Numbered from the stretch's first letter, positions 1-7,554 are shown. The stretch: DNA of 33,089 nucleotides from Alphaproteobacteria bacterium (GCA_024279135.1 JAJRRU010000027.1:1-33089), one strand, 5' to 3'. The notes: generated by a model from the sequence alone, not told the origin. A program made the numbers and translations.

Positions 1-282
1 ATTGGCAATACCATCGGTAAAGTCGATGATATTGCCACAAGCATCGCCAGCGCAGTTGAAGAACAATCCGCTGCAACCCAGGAAATTGCCCGCAATGTGG
101 AACAGGCTGCCGCTGGCACGAATGAAGTTTCCAGCAATATCATCAGCGTGACACAGGCAGCCGGTGAAACGGGAAGTGCTGCAGGAGAAATCCAAAGCGC
201 CGCACGAGATCTTTCCTCACAGTCTGAAATCCTGAAGACCGAAGTAAACGTCTTCCTTGAAAAGATACGAACAGCTTCATAA
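1..282 (+). CDS. Methyl-accepting chemotaxis protein, C-terminal fragment
   Basis: The frame is open from the first base of the window and stops at TAA 280-282, leaving 93 residues of a longer protein. The visible part is the descending helix of a cytoplasmic chemoreceptor signalling domain: heptad-like Ala/Ser/Glu-rich sequence with IASAVEEQSAATQEIARN, which is typical of alphaproteobacterial receptors. Such proteins sit in the inner membrane and control the CheA kinase through CheW. The ligand domain, membrane segments, HAMP domain and hairpin tip lie outside the window, so the stimulus cannot be guessed. There is no C-terminal CheR-tethering pentapeptide. A terminator follows at 361-396. 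Confidence 0.9.
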   Translation: MGNTIGKVDDIATSIASAVEEQSAATQEIARNVEQAAAGTNEVSSNIISVTQAAGETGSAAGEIQSAARDLSSQSEILKTEVNVFLEKIRTAS

Positions 283-360
283 AAACACGCCTCTCCAATG
301 GCCTCATACAGGTCTGTAGCTGCCAACTATCGACAGCAGCTATCGCGTTAACCGCCATAG

Positions 361-396
361 AAAAAGCCCCGGCTTCCATCAGGAACCGGGGCTTTT
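361..396 (+). terminator. Rho-independent terminator after the chemoreceptor gene
   Basis: A GC-rich hairpin (AAAAGCCCCGG on the left, CCGGGGCTTTT on the right, further pairing at the top, ATCA loop) starts with A5 and ends with T4. It can therefore stop transcription in both directions. It lies about 80 bases after the receptor stop codon, which is why I assign it to that gene. Confidence 0.8.
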
Positions 397-659
397 GAAT
401 TGATAGCGAAGGATGGTCTCGCCCCCCCGATATGCGGATTATGATTCCTGACCGGAAAACAGAGAATAAATTAACGTTCAAATGACTGCATAACTGTCAG
501 ATCAGGTCTGAATTACTACACCTGATCATTCTGACTGCATATAAGGATATCGAGGAACCAGAAATACTCTCTATTGCAACCCCACTGGTTTTTTCCATAG
601 ACGCCAACGCCAGACAATAAAAGTTTGAGATGAAGATCATAGCATATTGTTTTTAAAGC
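397..659. other. Non-coding gap with small nested repeats
   Basis: I see no gene with a credible start or family match. The gap holds a 10-base direct repeat TGACTGCATA (483-492 and 532-541) that frames a perfect 8-base inverted repeat GATCAGGT/ACCTGATC (500-507 and 520-527). Its role is unknown. It may be an operator-like site or debris at the edge of the accessory patch. Confidence 0.4.
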
Positions 660-759
660 AAAACCCCCACTCCAGTTTCCCGGAGCGGGGGTTTTTGGTG
701 CGGTCGAGAAGACTCGAACTTCCACGGAATATTATCCCACAGCGACCTTAAGGCTGCGC
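660..759 (-). repeat. tRNA-Leu 3'-half relic A plus terminator (att-like direct repeat)
   Basis: This 100-base block repeats 2319-2418. Bases 660-727 are identical and there are four mismatches after that (728, 733, 749, 752). On the minus strand it holds the anticodon arm, variable arm, intact T arm, acceptor 3' strand and encoded CCA (696-698) of the tRNA-Leu, then the tRNA terminator. The loop would read AAG, still a leucine anticodon, but one anticodon-stem pair is lost. The 5' acceptor strand and D stem are absent, so it cannot be a working tRNA. A 3' tRNA fragment with its terminator at the far side of an insert is the usual product of integration into a tRNA gene. Confidence 0.85.
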
Positions 760-1018
760 TACTTGGAGAGTTCTACCGTTTTCTTCTACCTACTGTGGAT
801 CAAATGGTTCTATCATAGACCATTTCGTGGATCATGGCTCCGCACAGCGCACGAAATATTTCGGCTCTACTTTCATAGGGCTACCTTTTTTGAAGCCTGT
901 TAAAATGGAATTAGCAATTTTCTATTTCTAAAATTTTGGGTTCAATTTGCCCTCTCAACTATTCTCGTATAAGATATTTTTTGATGAGAATCGCCATTAA
1001 TAATTGTAGGAGGGTATT
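760..1018. other. AT-rich leader region of the small gene
   Basis: No gene is supported here. Two perfect inverted repeats overlap the same area: AAATGGT/ACCATTT (802-808 and 819-825) and ATTTCGTG/CACGAAAT (822-829 and 850-857). They lie about 100-200 bases upstream of the candidate promoter of the 48-codon gene and could be operators or a folded leader. Confidence 0.35.
947..975 (+). promoter_or_regulatory. Candidate promoter of the 48-codon gene
   Basis: TTGCCC (947-952) and TAAGAT (970-975) are separated by 17 bases, a fair match to a housekeeping promoter. They lie 44 bases before the ATG. In AT-rich sequence such matches also arise by chance. Confidence 0.35.
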
Positions 1019-1165
1019 ATGGCTGTAAAACACACACCGACCAATGTGGTACACAGGGGAACTAAAGGCGGAGATACAGGTTGTGGCTTTAACACTAAAG
1101 ATAACCCAAATCACTGGGTGAACTCACATGAAAAAATCACGTGTGACAAAAATGGGTGCAAATAG
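1019..1165 (+). CDS. Small Cys/His-rich protein of unknown function (48 aa)
   Basis: ATG at 1019 follows a strong Shine-Dalgarno (TAGGAGGG at 1007-1014, about 5 bases before the ATG). The frame stops at TAG 1163-1165. The 48-residue product has no hydrophobic stretch, so it is probably cytosolic. Cys22, His32, His37, Cys42 and Cys47 are candidate metal ligands, and the end reads ITCDKNGCK. The spacing suggests a small zinc-bound fold, but I do not recognise a named family. It lies between two tRNA-Leu relics, with the hairpin at 1204-1235 as its likely terminator, so it looks like cargo of a former integrated element. The ribosome-binding site and candidate promoter support real translation. 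The function is unknown. Confidence 0.6.
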   Translation: MAVKHTPTNVVHRGTKGGDTGCGFNTKDNPNHWVNSHEKITCDKNGCK

Positions 1166-1203
1166 GTCTAGGGCAATCTAGCAATCAGTGACAACAACCA
1201 ACT

Positions 1204-1235
1204 CCCCCGCTCAGTTTCCTGAGGCGGGGGTTTTT
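1204..1235 (+). terminator. Terminator hairpin of relic B, serving the 48-codon gene
   Basis: CCCCCGC-TCA pairs with TGA-G-GCGGGGG around a GTTTCC loop, and T5 follows on the plus strand. It is a diverged copy of the terminators at 660 and 2319, with changed bases but the stem kept. It lies 38 bases after the 48-codon gene. Confidence 0.7.
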
Positions 1236-1305
1236 AGTGTGGTCGAGAATACTCGAACTTCCACCCGATTGCTCGAACAGCAATAGAGAACGCTGTGGTT
1301 CTACC
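1235..1305 (-). repeat. Decayed tRNA-Leu relic B
   Basis: Read on the minus strand this aligns with the tRNA-Leu from the GGTAG of the D loop (1301-1305) to the acceptor 3' strand. The T-arm/acceptor block 1242-1264 matches the intact gene at 22 of 23 bases. The CCA has become CTA, a T-stem pair is lost, the variable arm has diverged and the 5' acceptor strand no longer pairs. A separate hairpin ATTGCT/AGCAAT (1268-1273 and 1279-1284) would compete with the tRNA fold. It is a third copy of the 3' tRNA end and appears older than relic A. Confidence 0.7.
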
Positions 1306-1316
1306 TAAGATGTATC

Positions 1317-2036
1317 TCACGTTTGGGCGACAGCCCCTCTTCTAAGTTTTCTTCTTTCCTCTGCCAGTTTCAACTTTTCTGGTTCCGTAAAAATGCGCTC
1401 CAATAGAGCCCTTGTGAAATCAAGAAGGTCATGAGCGTCTTCTTTTTCCAAGGTTCCAGCATGAGCACCATCATTACCGTCTTCACGAATGCATTTAGAG
1501 AGCTCACGCAACCCTTCCGGCAGGACATTGTTATCAAAGAGCCAAGGCAATCTTAACCCAAGATCACGCCTGATTTTCGCATTTAGACCATCGATTACTC
1601 CCTCAGGGAGCATTGGCCGAGTAGCTAAGTCTACGCACATTCGAAACATCGTTCCTGCAGCATTCCAGCATTCTGCAGCCAAACACGTTGCTGCCTCATT
1701 AAAGCAATCAGAAACATCAATAGGTAAGTATTCTGGGGGTGCTTCGGAAGCCATATCACGAAGATTGATAAAGCCCAAAACTTTCTCAAACCCGTTAATT
1801 GACCCTTTGTGTTTCAAAAGTAATTGATTGTTGCGAACGTCATCACGAAGATTGTAGGTTTTTAATTCGACTACAAAAATGGTTGCATTTCTACAATTGC
1901 GACAAACACAAAAGATTTCATGCCTAAATAACCAGTCTACATTGCCGACGCCAATGTAATTTTCAGACTTAATATCGAAAGAAATTTTATCCGCATGGCA
2001 TCGAGGGCAATCTTCAACTAGTAATGACATAGACAA
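1317..2036 (-). CDS. Zinc-ribbon and DUF4145-like protein
   Basis: The 239-residue protein starts with a likely zinc ribbon (Cys10-x2-Cys13, then Cys43, Cys45 and Cys48). From about residue 100 it continues with a helical region resembling DUF4145: PPEYLPIDVSDCFNEAATCL, then a helix carrying an Arg/Asp-rich face (FRMCVDLATRPM), and a late NDGAHAG motif. Family members occur alone or fused to restriction and other defence enzymes. Their biochemical role is not established. The ATG follows GGGGAA. The C-terminus is strongly basic. The gene lies between relics B and C beside tRNA-Leu and is AT-rich, which suggests transfer. A defence-related role is only inference from family context and location. 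Confidence 0.65.
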   Translation of the reverse strand: MSMSLLVEDCPRCHADKISFDIKSENYIGVGNVDWLFRHEIFCVCRNCRNATIFVVELKTYNLRDDVRNNQLLLKHKGSINGFEKVLGFINLRDMASEAPPEYLPIDVSDCFNEAATCLAAECWNAAGTMFRMCVDLATRPMLPEGVIDGLNAKIRRDLGLRLPWLFDNNVLPEGLRELSKCIREDGNDGAHAGTLEKEDAHDLLDFTRALLERIFTEPEKLKLAEERRKLRRGAVAQT

Positions 2037-2318
2037 TTCCCCATTATTGATTTCAGTAGAAAAACTATAGAGGAATAAATACTAGAACGAAACATTCATC
2101 TAGGAAATCGGAAGCAATCTGTGGATCAAACCCGGTTGGTAGAAATTCCCTCCACTGGCGTAAGTTCTTTTATTTTGTTTTCAATGGCTTACAGGATAAT
2201 CACAAATTCGCAGCGTTAGCTACGCTGTGTGTCTACCTGATCAGAAAAATAATCAAGTTATGAAATTCAAAATTGGGTCAAGGGGTATTGATTTTTATTA
2301 GTCGTTGTTATTAAACAA
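2037..2318. other. AT-rich spacer upstream of the DUF4145-like gene
   Basis: No gene is supported. It should contain the promoter of the minus-strand gene, but no convincing -35/-10 pair stands out. It shares the 12-mer CTGTGGATCAAA (2119-2130) with the spacer next to relic A (793-804), and carries the possible tRNA-Leu scrap at 2211-2237. Confidence 0.4.
2211..2237 (-). repeat. Possible fourth tRNA-Leu scrap (anticodon and D-loop part)
   Basis: On the minus strand it reads GGTAGACACA, then CAGCG, a seven-base loop TAGCTAA and CGCTG. About 19 of 27 positions agree with the intact tRNA-Leu and the five-base stem is kept. The T arm and acceptor are not recognisable, so this could be chance. 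Confidence 0.35.
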
Positions 2319-2355
2319 AAAACCCCCACTCCAGTTTCCCGGAGCGGGGGTTTTT
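2319..2355 (-). terminator. Terminator of tRNA-Leu
   Basis: A hairpin of CCCCCxCTCC with GGAGxGGGGG around AGTTTCCC is flanked by A6 and T5 and begins directly after the encoded CCA. On the minus strand it ends in a T run. It lies inside the duplicated block, so each relic carried its own copy. Confidence 0.85.
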
Positions 2356-2442
2356 GGTGCGGTCGAGAAGACTCGAACTTCCACGGGATATAATCCCACA
2401 GCGACCTCAACGCTGCGCGTCTACCAATTCCGCCACGACCGC
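2355..2442 (-). tRNA. tRNA-Leu (anticodon GAG)
   Basis: This is a complete class II cloverleaf of 88 bases including encoded CCA. The acceptor is GCGGTCG/CGACCGC, the D arm has a GCG/CGC stem with GGTAGA in the loop, and the anticodon arm is CAGCG-TTGAGGT-CGCTG. The long variable arm GGGAT-TA-ATCCC-like and the T arm with TTCGAGT are also present. The anticodon is at 2406-2408 and reads CTC and CTT codons. The long variable arm and identity elements fit leucine. This is the intact copy beside the relic array, as expected when integration restores the target tRNA on one side. Confidence 0.97.
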
Positions 2443-2486
2443 GTGACTTAAGGTCTCAAAAAGGCTATTGCCCTTTCGATCAAGGG

Positions 2487-2515
2487 GAGATAGCAAATAC
2501 TCGGGCCGGGATCAA
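2487..2515 (-). promoter_or_regulatory. Candidate promoter of tRNA-Leu
   Basis: On the minus strand TTGATC and TATCTC are separated by 17 bases, with the -10 about 45 bases before the tRNA 5' end. It is a reasonable but unproven match. Confidence 0.45.
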
Positions 2516-2571
2516 GCGCAAGTAGGCCCTTATGTTGTTAAATCACGGTAAATCAGGGTATTTTTATAATC

Positions 2572-3273
2572 ATGTCATTGCAAAGCCCATTATCACAATC
2601 ATCTTTCGCGTCCGGTGTTGAATGGATCATCAGCACCGCACCCGTGGACTATCAACAAGCCCTGGCTTTTATGGACACGCGGGTTGCCGCGATCCGGGCA
2701 GGCACGGCCAGCGAAGCGGTCTGGTTACTGGAACATCCGCCACTGTACACCGCGGGCACCAGTGCCGATCCGTCCGAACTGGTCAGCCCGGACAGGTTCG
2801 ATGTATTCCAGACCGGACGCGGCGGCCGCTACACCTACCACGGCCCTGGCCAGCGCATCGCCTATGTGATGCTCGACTTGCGCCTGCGTAGCGCGGACGT
2901 GCGGGCCTATGTGCACAATCTTGAAAAATGGGTCATATCCAGTCTGGCGGATTTCGGCATTACCGGTACATGTCATGATGACCGGATCGGTATCTGGGTC
3001 GAACGCCCGCCTTGCGGCCCCGGGACGGTCAACCGGGAAGAAAAAATTGCCGCCATCGGTGTGCGCATCCGCCACTGGGTCACACTTCATGGCATTTCCA
3101 TTAACGTCAATCCGGATCTGGAGCATTTCAGCGGCATTATCCCGTGCGGCATCGCCGAGCACGGGGTAACCTCCATGCACGATCTTGGGGTCAAGTCGCC
3201 CATCGCTGAGGTCGATGACGCCCTGAAACGCTCTTTCGAGGCGGTTTTTCCACCCATTCAGGATATCAGATAA
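2572..3273 (+). CDS. lipB: Octanoyltransferase LipB (lipoate biosynthesis)
   Basis: This 233-residue enzyme moves octanoyl from acyl carrier protein to the lipoyl domains of 2-oxoacid dehydrogenases and GcvH, the first step of endogenous lipoylation in the cytosol. Family signatures are clear: [12 protein letters not shown] at 83-94, KIAAIGVR with Lys158, [11 protein letters not shown], and IIPCGI with Cys192, the Lys/Cys pair that carries the acyl intermediate. The ATG is the only sensible start, but its Shine-Dalgarno is weak (AGGG about 13 bases upstream). The 3' end overlaps the convergent oxidoreductase gene by 8 bases. No lipA is nearby. Confidence 0.96.
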   Translation: MSLQSPLSQSSFASGVEWIISTAPVDYQQALAFMDTRVAAIRAGTASEAVWLLEHPPLYTAGTSADPSELVSPDRFDVFQTGRGGRYTYHGPGQRIAYVMLDLRLRSADVRAYVHNLEKWVISSLADFGITGTCHDDRIGIWVERPPCGPGTVNREEKIAAIGVRIRHWVTLHGISINVNPDLEHFSGIIPCGIAEHGVTSMHDLGVKSPIAEVDDALKRSFEAVFPPIQDIR

Positions 3274-4597
3274 GATTATAGGCTGACTGCCAGTTACCAC
3301 TGGCGAACCGGGCAAGACTGAAGGCCGCAAGGTCTACCGCCGGGTTTTCACCGTGAACCAATTGGGCAATCATCTGACCGGCAGCAGGGCCGATACCGAA
3401 ACCATGACCGCTGAACCCAGCGGCCACCAACAGCCCGCGCGGCCCGGCCTGACCATCGATCACCGGCAGCATATCCGGTGTCACGTCAATATGACCGGCC
3501 CAGGCCTTTTTCAGGGCCGTTTCATTGGTGGCGGGAAACAGATCATGGAAATCCTCGAAACATTTCAGAATACGCCGCGAGTTTGGCATAGCATTGCCGA
3601 TCCGTGCGCGTCGTAACGGATCACCCATGGCCCGCGAGCCGGGCAACCGTCCAATCAGGTCATTCAGGAACGGGTGGCCAAATTGCAGCCGTATCTTATG
3701 GTGATGTTTGATCAGGTCTTTGAAGAAATACCGCGCATAATGCAGGGATTCCAGCGATACATCATGATCGGTAATATCCAGCCCGCCAATATTGAAACAT
3801 CCGTCCTTGCGCTGGACAAATCCAATTGACGGGGTCCAGGCCGCCACCGGGGTGATGGGTGCAACGGGCATGGATCGGGCCACACTGCCTCGAATGCGCA
3901 TTTGCGGCATGTCAAGATCAAGCCAGCTCAAGACCCTTGAGGCCCAGGCACCGGCCGCGACGATGACAACAGGTGCGCTAACCGTGCCATGCTCACTGAC
4001 CACCCCACAGACCGAGCCACCGGCGACCCCGCCCTGAAGCTCGATATCAAGCACCGCGCAATCGGTCTCAATACGCCCGCCCCGGTTCGTGACAGCGCGG
4101 GCAAAGGCCGCCGTGGTGATGTCCGCATCGGCGTTGCCATCGCCGGGCACAAAGATACCACCGGCCCATTGCCGAGCCATACCGGGAATTAATTCGGCAA
4201 CCTGCTCACCCGTCTTGAGGCTGCATTCAAGATCAAACGAGCGGGCCACATCACACCATTGTTCAAAATCGGGTATGATGGACGAATCATCGGTCATGCC
4301 CAGCACGCCACCCTGTTGCCACCCCAGATCAGCGCCCAGGTCTTTCTCCAGGCCCTGCCAGATACCGTTGGCCAGCATCATCAGGGGCAGTTCTTTCGGA
4401 TCACGCCCCAGTTGTCGCACAAACCCCCAATTGCGACTGGATTGTTCATATCCAACAGTGTGGCATTTTTCAAACACCAGCACGTCCAGGCCCTGTTTTG
4501 CAAGATACCAGGCCGTCGAACAACCGATCAGCCCACCACCGATAATGATGGCGTCTACACGTTTGGGCAGGGCTGAACGGACTGGTTTTTTCTTCAT
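3266..4597 (-). CDS. FAD-dependent oxidoreductase, D-amino-acid-oxidase (DAO) family
   Basis: The 443-residue protein has an N-terminal Rossmann FAD-binding motif ([17 protein letters not shown], about 17-33) followed by the acidic FEK that holds the ribose. The C-terminal DAO signature [20 protein letters not shown] lies close to the end. Members oxidise the C-N bond of amino acids or N-methylated amines such as glycine, sarcosine or D-amino acids, passing electrons to oxygen or a quinone. The substrate cannot be read from the sequence. It lacks a signal peptide. It lies 10 bases after the acylphosphatase gene and is probably the last gene of the pcc transcript. Confidence 0.85.
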   Translation of the reverse strand: MKKKPVRSALPKRVDAIIIGGGLIGCSTAWYLAKQGLDVLVFEKCHTVGYEQSSRNWGFVRQLGRDPKELPLMMLANGIWQGLEKDLGADLGWQQGGVLGMTDDSSIIPDFEQWCDVARSFDLECSLKTGEQVAELIPGMARQWAGGIFVPGDGNADADITTAAFARAVTNRGGRIETDCAVLDIELQGGVAGGSVCGVVSEHGTVSAPVVIVAAGAWASRVLSWLDLDMPQMRIRGSVARSMPVAPITPVAAWTPSIGFVQRKDGCFNIGGLDITDHDVSLESLHYARYFFKDLIKHHHKIRLQFGHPFLNDLIGRLPGSRAMGDPLRRARIGNAMPNSRRILKCFEDFHDLFPATNETALKKAWAGHIDVTPDMLPVIDGQAGPRGLLVAAGFSGHGFGIGPAAGQMIAQLVHGENPAVDLAAFSLARFASGNWQSAYNLI

Positions 4598-4607
4598 GCA
4601 ACAATCA

Positions 4608-4880
4608 TTATCTCAACACGAACCCCGGATCAACAGGTTTGGGCTCACCTTGCACATGGACACCGTCAACACGGGCCAGGGTTGGTCCCTGGTGACAGGC
4701 ATTGAGCATATCATCCACCAGGCTTTGCGGACCGGAAAATACCGCCTCTACAGTGCCATCGGCCTGGTTGCACACCCAGCCATCCAACCCGCGCACCATA
4801 GCCTGTTCACGGGTCCAGGCCCGGAACCAGACACCCTGAACCCGGCCTTCGATACGCACACGGACAGATTTGTCAGTCAT
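4608..4880 (-). CDS. acyP: Acylphosphatase
   Basis: This 90-residue cytosolic enzyme hydrolyses acyl phosphates such as acetyl phosphate. The family signature GRVQGVWFR ends at Arg20, the phosphate-binding arginine. Asn38 in GWVCNQADGTVEA is the catalytic asparagine. Length and both motifs are standard for the family. It starts 9 bases after the stop of the LysE-type gene and ends 10 bases before the oxidoreductase start, which argues for a shared transcript. Confidence 0.93.
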   Translation of the reverse strand: MTDKSVRVRIEGRVQGVWFRAWTREQAMVRGLDGWVCNQADGTVEAVFSGPQSLVDDMLNACHQGPTLARVDGVHVQGEPKPVDPGFVLR

Positions 4881-4889
4881 GGGCTAACT

Positions 4890-5531
4890 CTACCCCTGTA
4901 CTTCGCCATTAATCAACATGAACGCCAGGGCAAACATGATCACGGCAATGGTACCTTCCAGAATTCTGGCACCGAAACTGGTCCGGAAAAAAGGTGCTGC
5001 CTTGATGGCACCATAAGCTATGGAGAAAAACCAGATCACCGAGGCTGTCATGGCACCGGCGGCAAAAATGGTGCGCTCGGCCTCGTTATATTGGGCCGCA
5101 ATACCGCCCAGAACCACCACCGTATCGAGATACACGTGCGGGTTGAGCAATGAAAAACCAGCCGCGGCCATCATGGCGGCGCGAACACCGTGGCTGGTCT
5201 CGGCGGTCATTCTGGCCTGGTTTTCCGCCTCCATCCAGGCCCCTGAGGCACCGCGAAACGTCGCTCGCAGTGCAATCAGGCCATAACAAAACAGAAAAAG
5301 TCCGCCTCCCCAGGCCGCAATCATGCGCAATACCGGGCTTTGGGCGATCAGGGTGCCCACACCGGCAGCCCCGGCGGCAATCAGGATTATATCCACCACC
5401 GCACAGACTGCCGCAACGGCGAATACATGGCGGCCCTTGATGCCCTGGCGTATGACAAAGGCATTCTGGGCACCGATGGCAATGATCAGGCTGGCCCCAA
5501 GCAGGAAACCTTCGCTGTAGGGTCCAATCAA
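4890..5531 (-). CDS. LysE/ArgO-type amino acid exporter
   Basis: The 213-residue inner-membrane protein has about six hydrophobic segments and the family hallmark GAQNAFVIRQGIKG near residue 20, closest to the LysE/ArgO branch that exports lysine or arginine. NPHVYLDTVVVLGG in the second half is also typical. The start is probably TTG at 5529-5531: no ATG or GTG is available in frame before the conserved first helix, and the Shine-Dalgarno is weak. That suggests coupling to pccA, whose stop is only 10 bases upstream. Substrate specificity is inferred from the family. Confidence 0.88.
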   Translation of the reverse strand: MIGPYSEGFLLGASLIIAIGAQNAFVIRQGIKGRHVFAVAAVCAVVDIILIAAGAAGVGTLIAQSPVLRMIAAWGGGLFLFCYGLIALRATFRGASGAWMEAENQARMTAETSHGVRAAMMAAAGFSLLNPHVYLDTVVVLGGIAAQYNEAERTIFAAGAMTASVIWFFSIAYGAIKAAPFFRTSFGARILEGTIAVIMFALAFMLINGEVQG

Positions 5532-5541
5532 GTGACGTACA

Positions 5542-7536
5542 TCATGTGAAATCCATGATGATCTGATCTACACTGAGATTGTCCCCTTCGGAAACATGAA
5601 TGGCTTCGACCACACAATCGCGACTGGCACGCATGACGTTTTCCATTTTCATGGCTTCAATGACGGCAAGCTCCTCGCCTTCCTTGACTTCCTGGCCGGG
5701 TGATACGGCAAGCGAAATGAGCAAGCCCGGCATGGGGGATAATAACAGATTTGACGTATCGGGCGGTTGTTTGACCAGCATCAGTTTATTCAGGTCTGCA
5801 ACATCGGGTAACAGCACATGAATATCGGCCTGCACACCGCCGTGGGTAAGGCGGTAACAGACATCCTCGCATTCGACCTGCATACACACATCCATATCCA
5901 TAATGGTGGCATGAAATAAGGGCTCGCCCAGTTGCCAATCGGTTTTCACCGGGATCACGCGATCTTCGACTTTCACATCGTAACCGGAATAATGGGAGCT
6001 GATCGAAATAGGGTGATACGTATCATCGAGTACAACCACCCAGTCGTGGCACGATTGGGCAGCTTCTTCAAATTCCAGACCACCGTCCATCATGGCGCGG
6101 CCATGGGCGGCGAAGTTCATGCAAGCCGCAACGGCAACCAGTATTAACGGGTCATCGTGAATAGCGTCCGCCGGGTGGAAACCGTCGGGATATTCTTCGG
6201 CGATGAAATTGGTGGTAATTTTGCCCTGCTCGAAGCGCGGATGGGCCACCAGGGCGGACAGGAAGGCGATATTGTGTGACACGCCGCGAATATAAAACTC
6301 GTCGAGGGCTTTTTGCATTAGCGCCGTGGCGTGATGGCGGTCGCGCCCCCAGGTAACCAGCTTGGCGATCATAGGATCATAATACATGGAAATCTCGCCG
6401 CCTTCATAGACGCCGGTATCAATGCGCACGATGCCGTTTCCGGCAGGATTTGTGGGATGTTGATAGCGCACCAGCCGGCCAATGGACGGCAGGAAGTTAC
6501 GAAACGGGTCTTCCGCATAGACCCGGGCCTCGATAGCCCAGCCGTTGATCTTCACGTCATCCTGGGTAATCTGCAGCTTTTGCCCGGCGGCGACCCGGAT
6601 CATCATTTCAACCAGATCGAAGCCGGTGATCAACTCGGTCACCGGGTGTTCGACCTGCAACCGGGTATTCATTTCCAGAAAGTAAAAATTCCGGTCCTTG
6701 TCGACAATAAATTCCACCGTACCGGCGGACTGGTATTTTACCGCCTTGGCCAGGGCCACGGCTTGCGCGCCCATGGCCTGACGGGTTGCCTCGTCGAGGA
6801 ATGCACTGGGTGCTTCTTCGATAACTTTCTGATGGCGGCGCTGGATGGAACATTCCCGCTCGCCCAGATAAACCACATTACCATGGCCGTCACCGATCAA
6901 CTGAATTTCAATATGGCGGGGCTGTTCGATGAATTTTTCGGCAAATATACGATCATCACCGAAGCTGGATATGGCTTCACTGGTGGCCCGCGCGAACCCA
7001 TCGCGGCACTCGTCGTCATCATAGGCCACACGCATACCCTCGCCGCCGCCCCCGGCAGAGGCTTTCAGCATCACGGGATAACCGATTTTTCGTGCTATTT
7101 TAACGGCTTGAGAGGCGTTCTTGATGACTTCAAGGTGTCCAGGAATGGTATTCACACCAGCTTTTTCGGCCAGCTTTTTCGAGGCGATTTTATCACCCAT
7201 GGCGGTGATGGCCCGAGGTTTCGGACCGATAAAGGTTATGCCTTTGCGTGCCAGTGTGCGGGTAAAGGCGGCATTCTCAGACAAAAATCCGTAACCGGGA
7301 TGCACCGCATCAGCGCCGGTATCGCGGATCGCTTTCATGATGTTCTTGGTTACCAGATAGCTCTGTGCAGAGGGTGCCGGTCCAATACAAACCGCTTCAT
7401 CGGCCATATCAACATGCAGCGCCAACCGGTCTGCCTCGGAATAAACCGCCACGGTGGTGATTCCCATGCGTTGGGCCGACTTGATAACACGGCAGGCTAT
7501 CTCGCCGCGATTTGCGATCAATATTTTCTTAAACAT
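5542..7536 (-). CDS. pccA: Propionyl-CoA carboxylase, biotin carboxylase/BCCP (alpha) subunit
   Basis: The 664-residue subunit carboxylates its own biotin using ATP and bicarbonate and passes the carboxyl group to the beta subunit. The biotin carboxylase region covers about 1-445: an N-terminal LIANRGEIACRV, an ATP-grasp Gly-rich loop KASAGGGGEGMR, and ECSIQRRHQKVIEEAPS. A linker domain follows, then a biotinyl domain in the last 75 residues with EAMKMEN, biotin on Lys630. The alpha architecture matches propionyl- or methylcrotonyl-type enzymes. Pairing with a PccB-type beta gene 18 bases upstream favours propionyl-CoA. AGGTAAC lies just before the ATG. Confidence 0.95.
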   Translation of the reverse strand: MFKKILIANRGEIACRVIKSAQRMGITTVAVYSEADRLALHVDMADEAVCIGPAPSAQSYLVTKNIMKAIRDTGADAVHPGYGFLSENAAFTRTLARKGITFIGPKPRAITAMGDKIASKKLAEKAGVNTIPGHLEVIKNASQAVKIARKIGYPVMLKASAGGGGEGMRVAYDDDECRDGFARATSEAISSFGDDRIFAEKFIEQPRHIEIQLIGDGHGNVVYLGERECSIQRRHQKVIEEAPSAFLDEATRQAMGAQAVALAKAVKYQSAGTVEFIVDKDRNFYFLEMNTRLQVEHPVTELITGFDLVEMMIRVAAGQKLQITQDDVKINGWAIEARVYAEDPFRNFLPSIGRLVRYQHPTNPAGNGIVRIDTGVYEGGEISMYYDPMIAKLVTWGRDRHHATALMQKALDEFYIRGVSHNIAFLSALVAHPRFEQGKITTNFIAEEYPDGFHPADAIHDDPLILVAVAACMNFAAHGRAMMDGGLEFEEAAQSCHDWVVVLDDTYHPISISSHYSGYDVKVEDRVIPVKTDWQLGEPLFHATIMDMDVCMQVECEDVCYRLTHGGVQADIHVLLPDVADLNKLMLVKQPPDTSNLLLSPMPGLLISLAVSPGQEVKEGEELAVIEAMKMENVMRASRDCVVEAIHVSEGDNLSVDQIIMDFT

Positions 7537-7554
7537 TGTTACCTAGCACCCCTA

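Noticed and set aside
1235-1305. Relic B as a working amber-suppressor tRNA-Leu that would rescue rplQ, since its anticodon region contains CTA.
   Set aside because: With CTA placed as the anticodon the stem has only one normal pair and one clear mismatch. The acceptor 5' strand does not pair, the T stem has a mismatch and the CCA is CTA. TAG also serves as a normal stop in several neighbouring genes.
2060-2219. A plus-strand open stretch around 2080-2216 as the tail of a decayed gene.
   Set aside because: It has no start codon and no recognisable family sequence. It overlaps the leader of the DUF4145-like gene.
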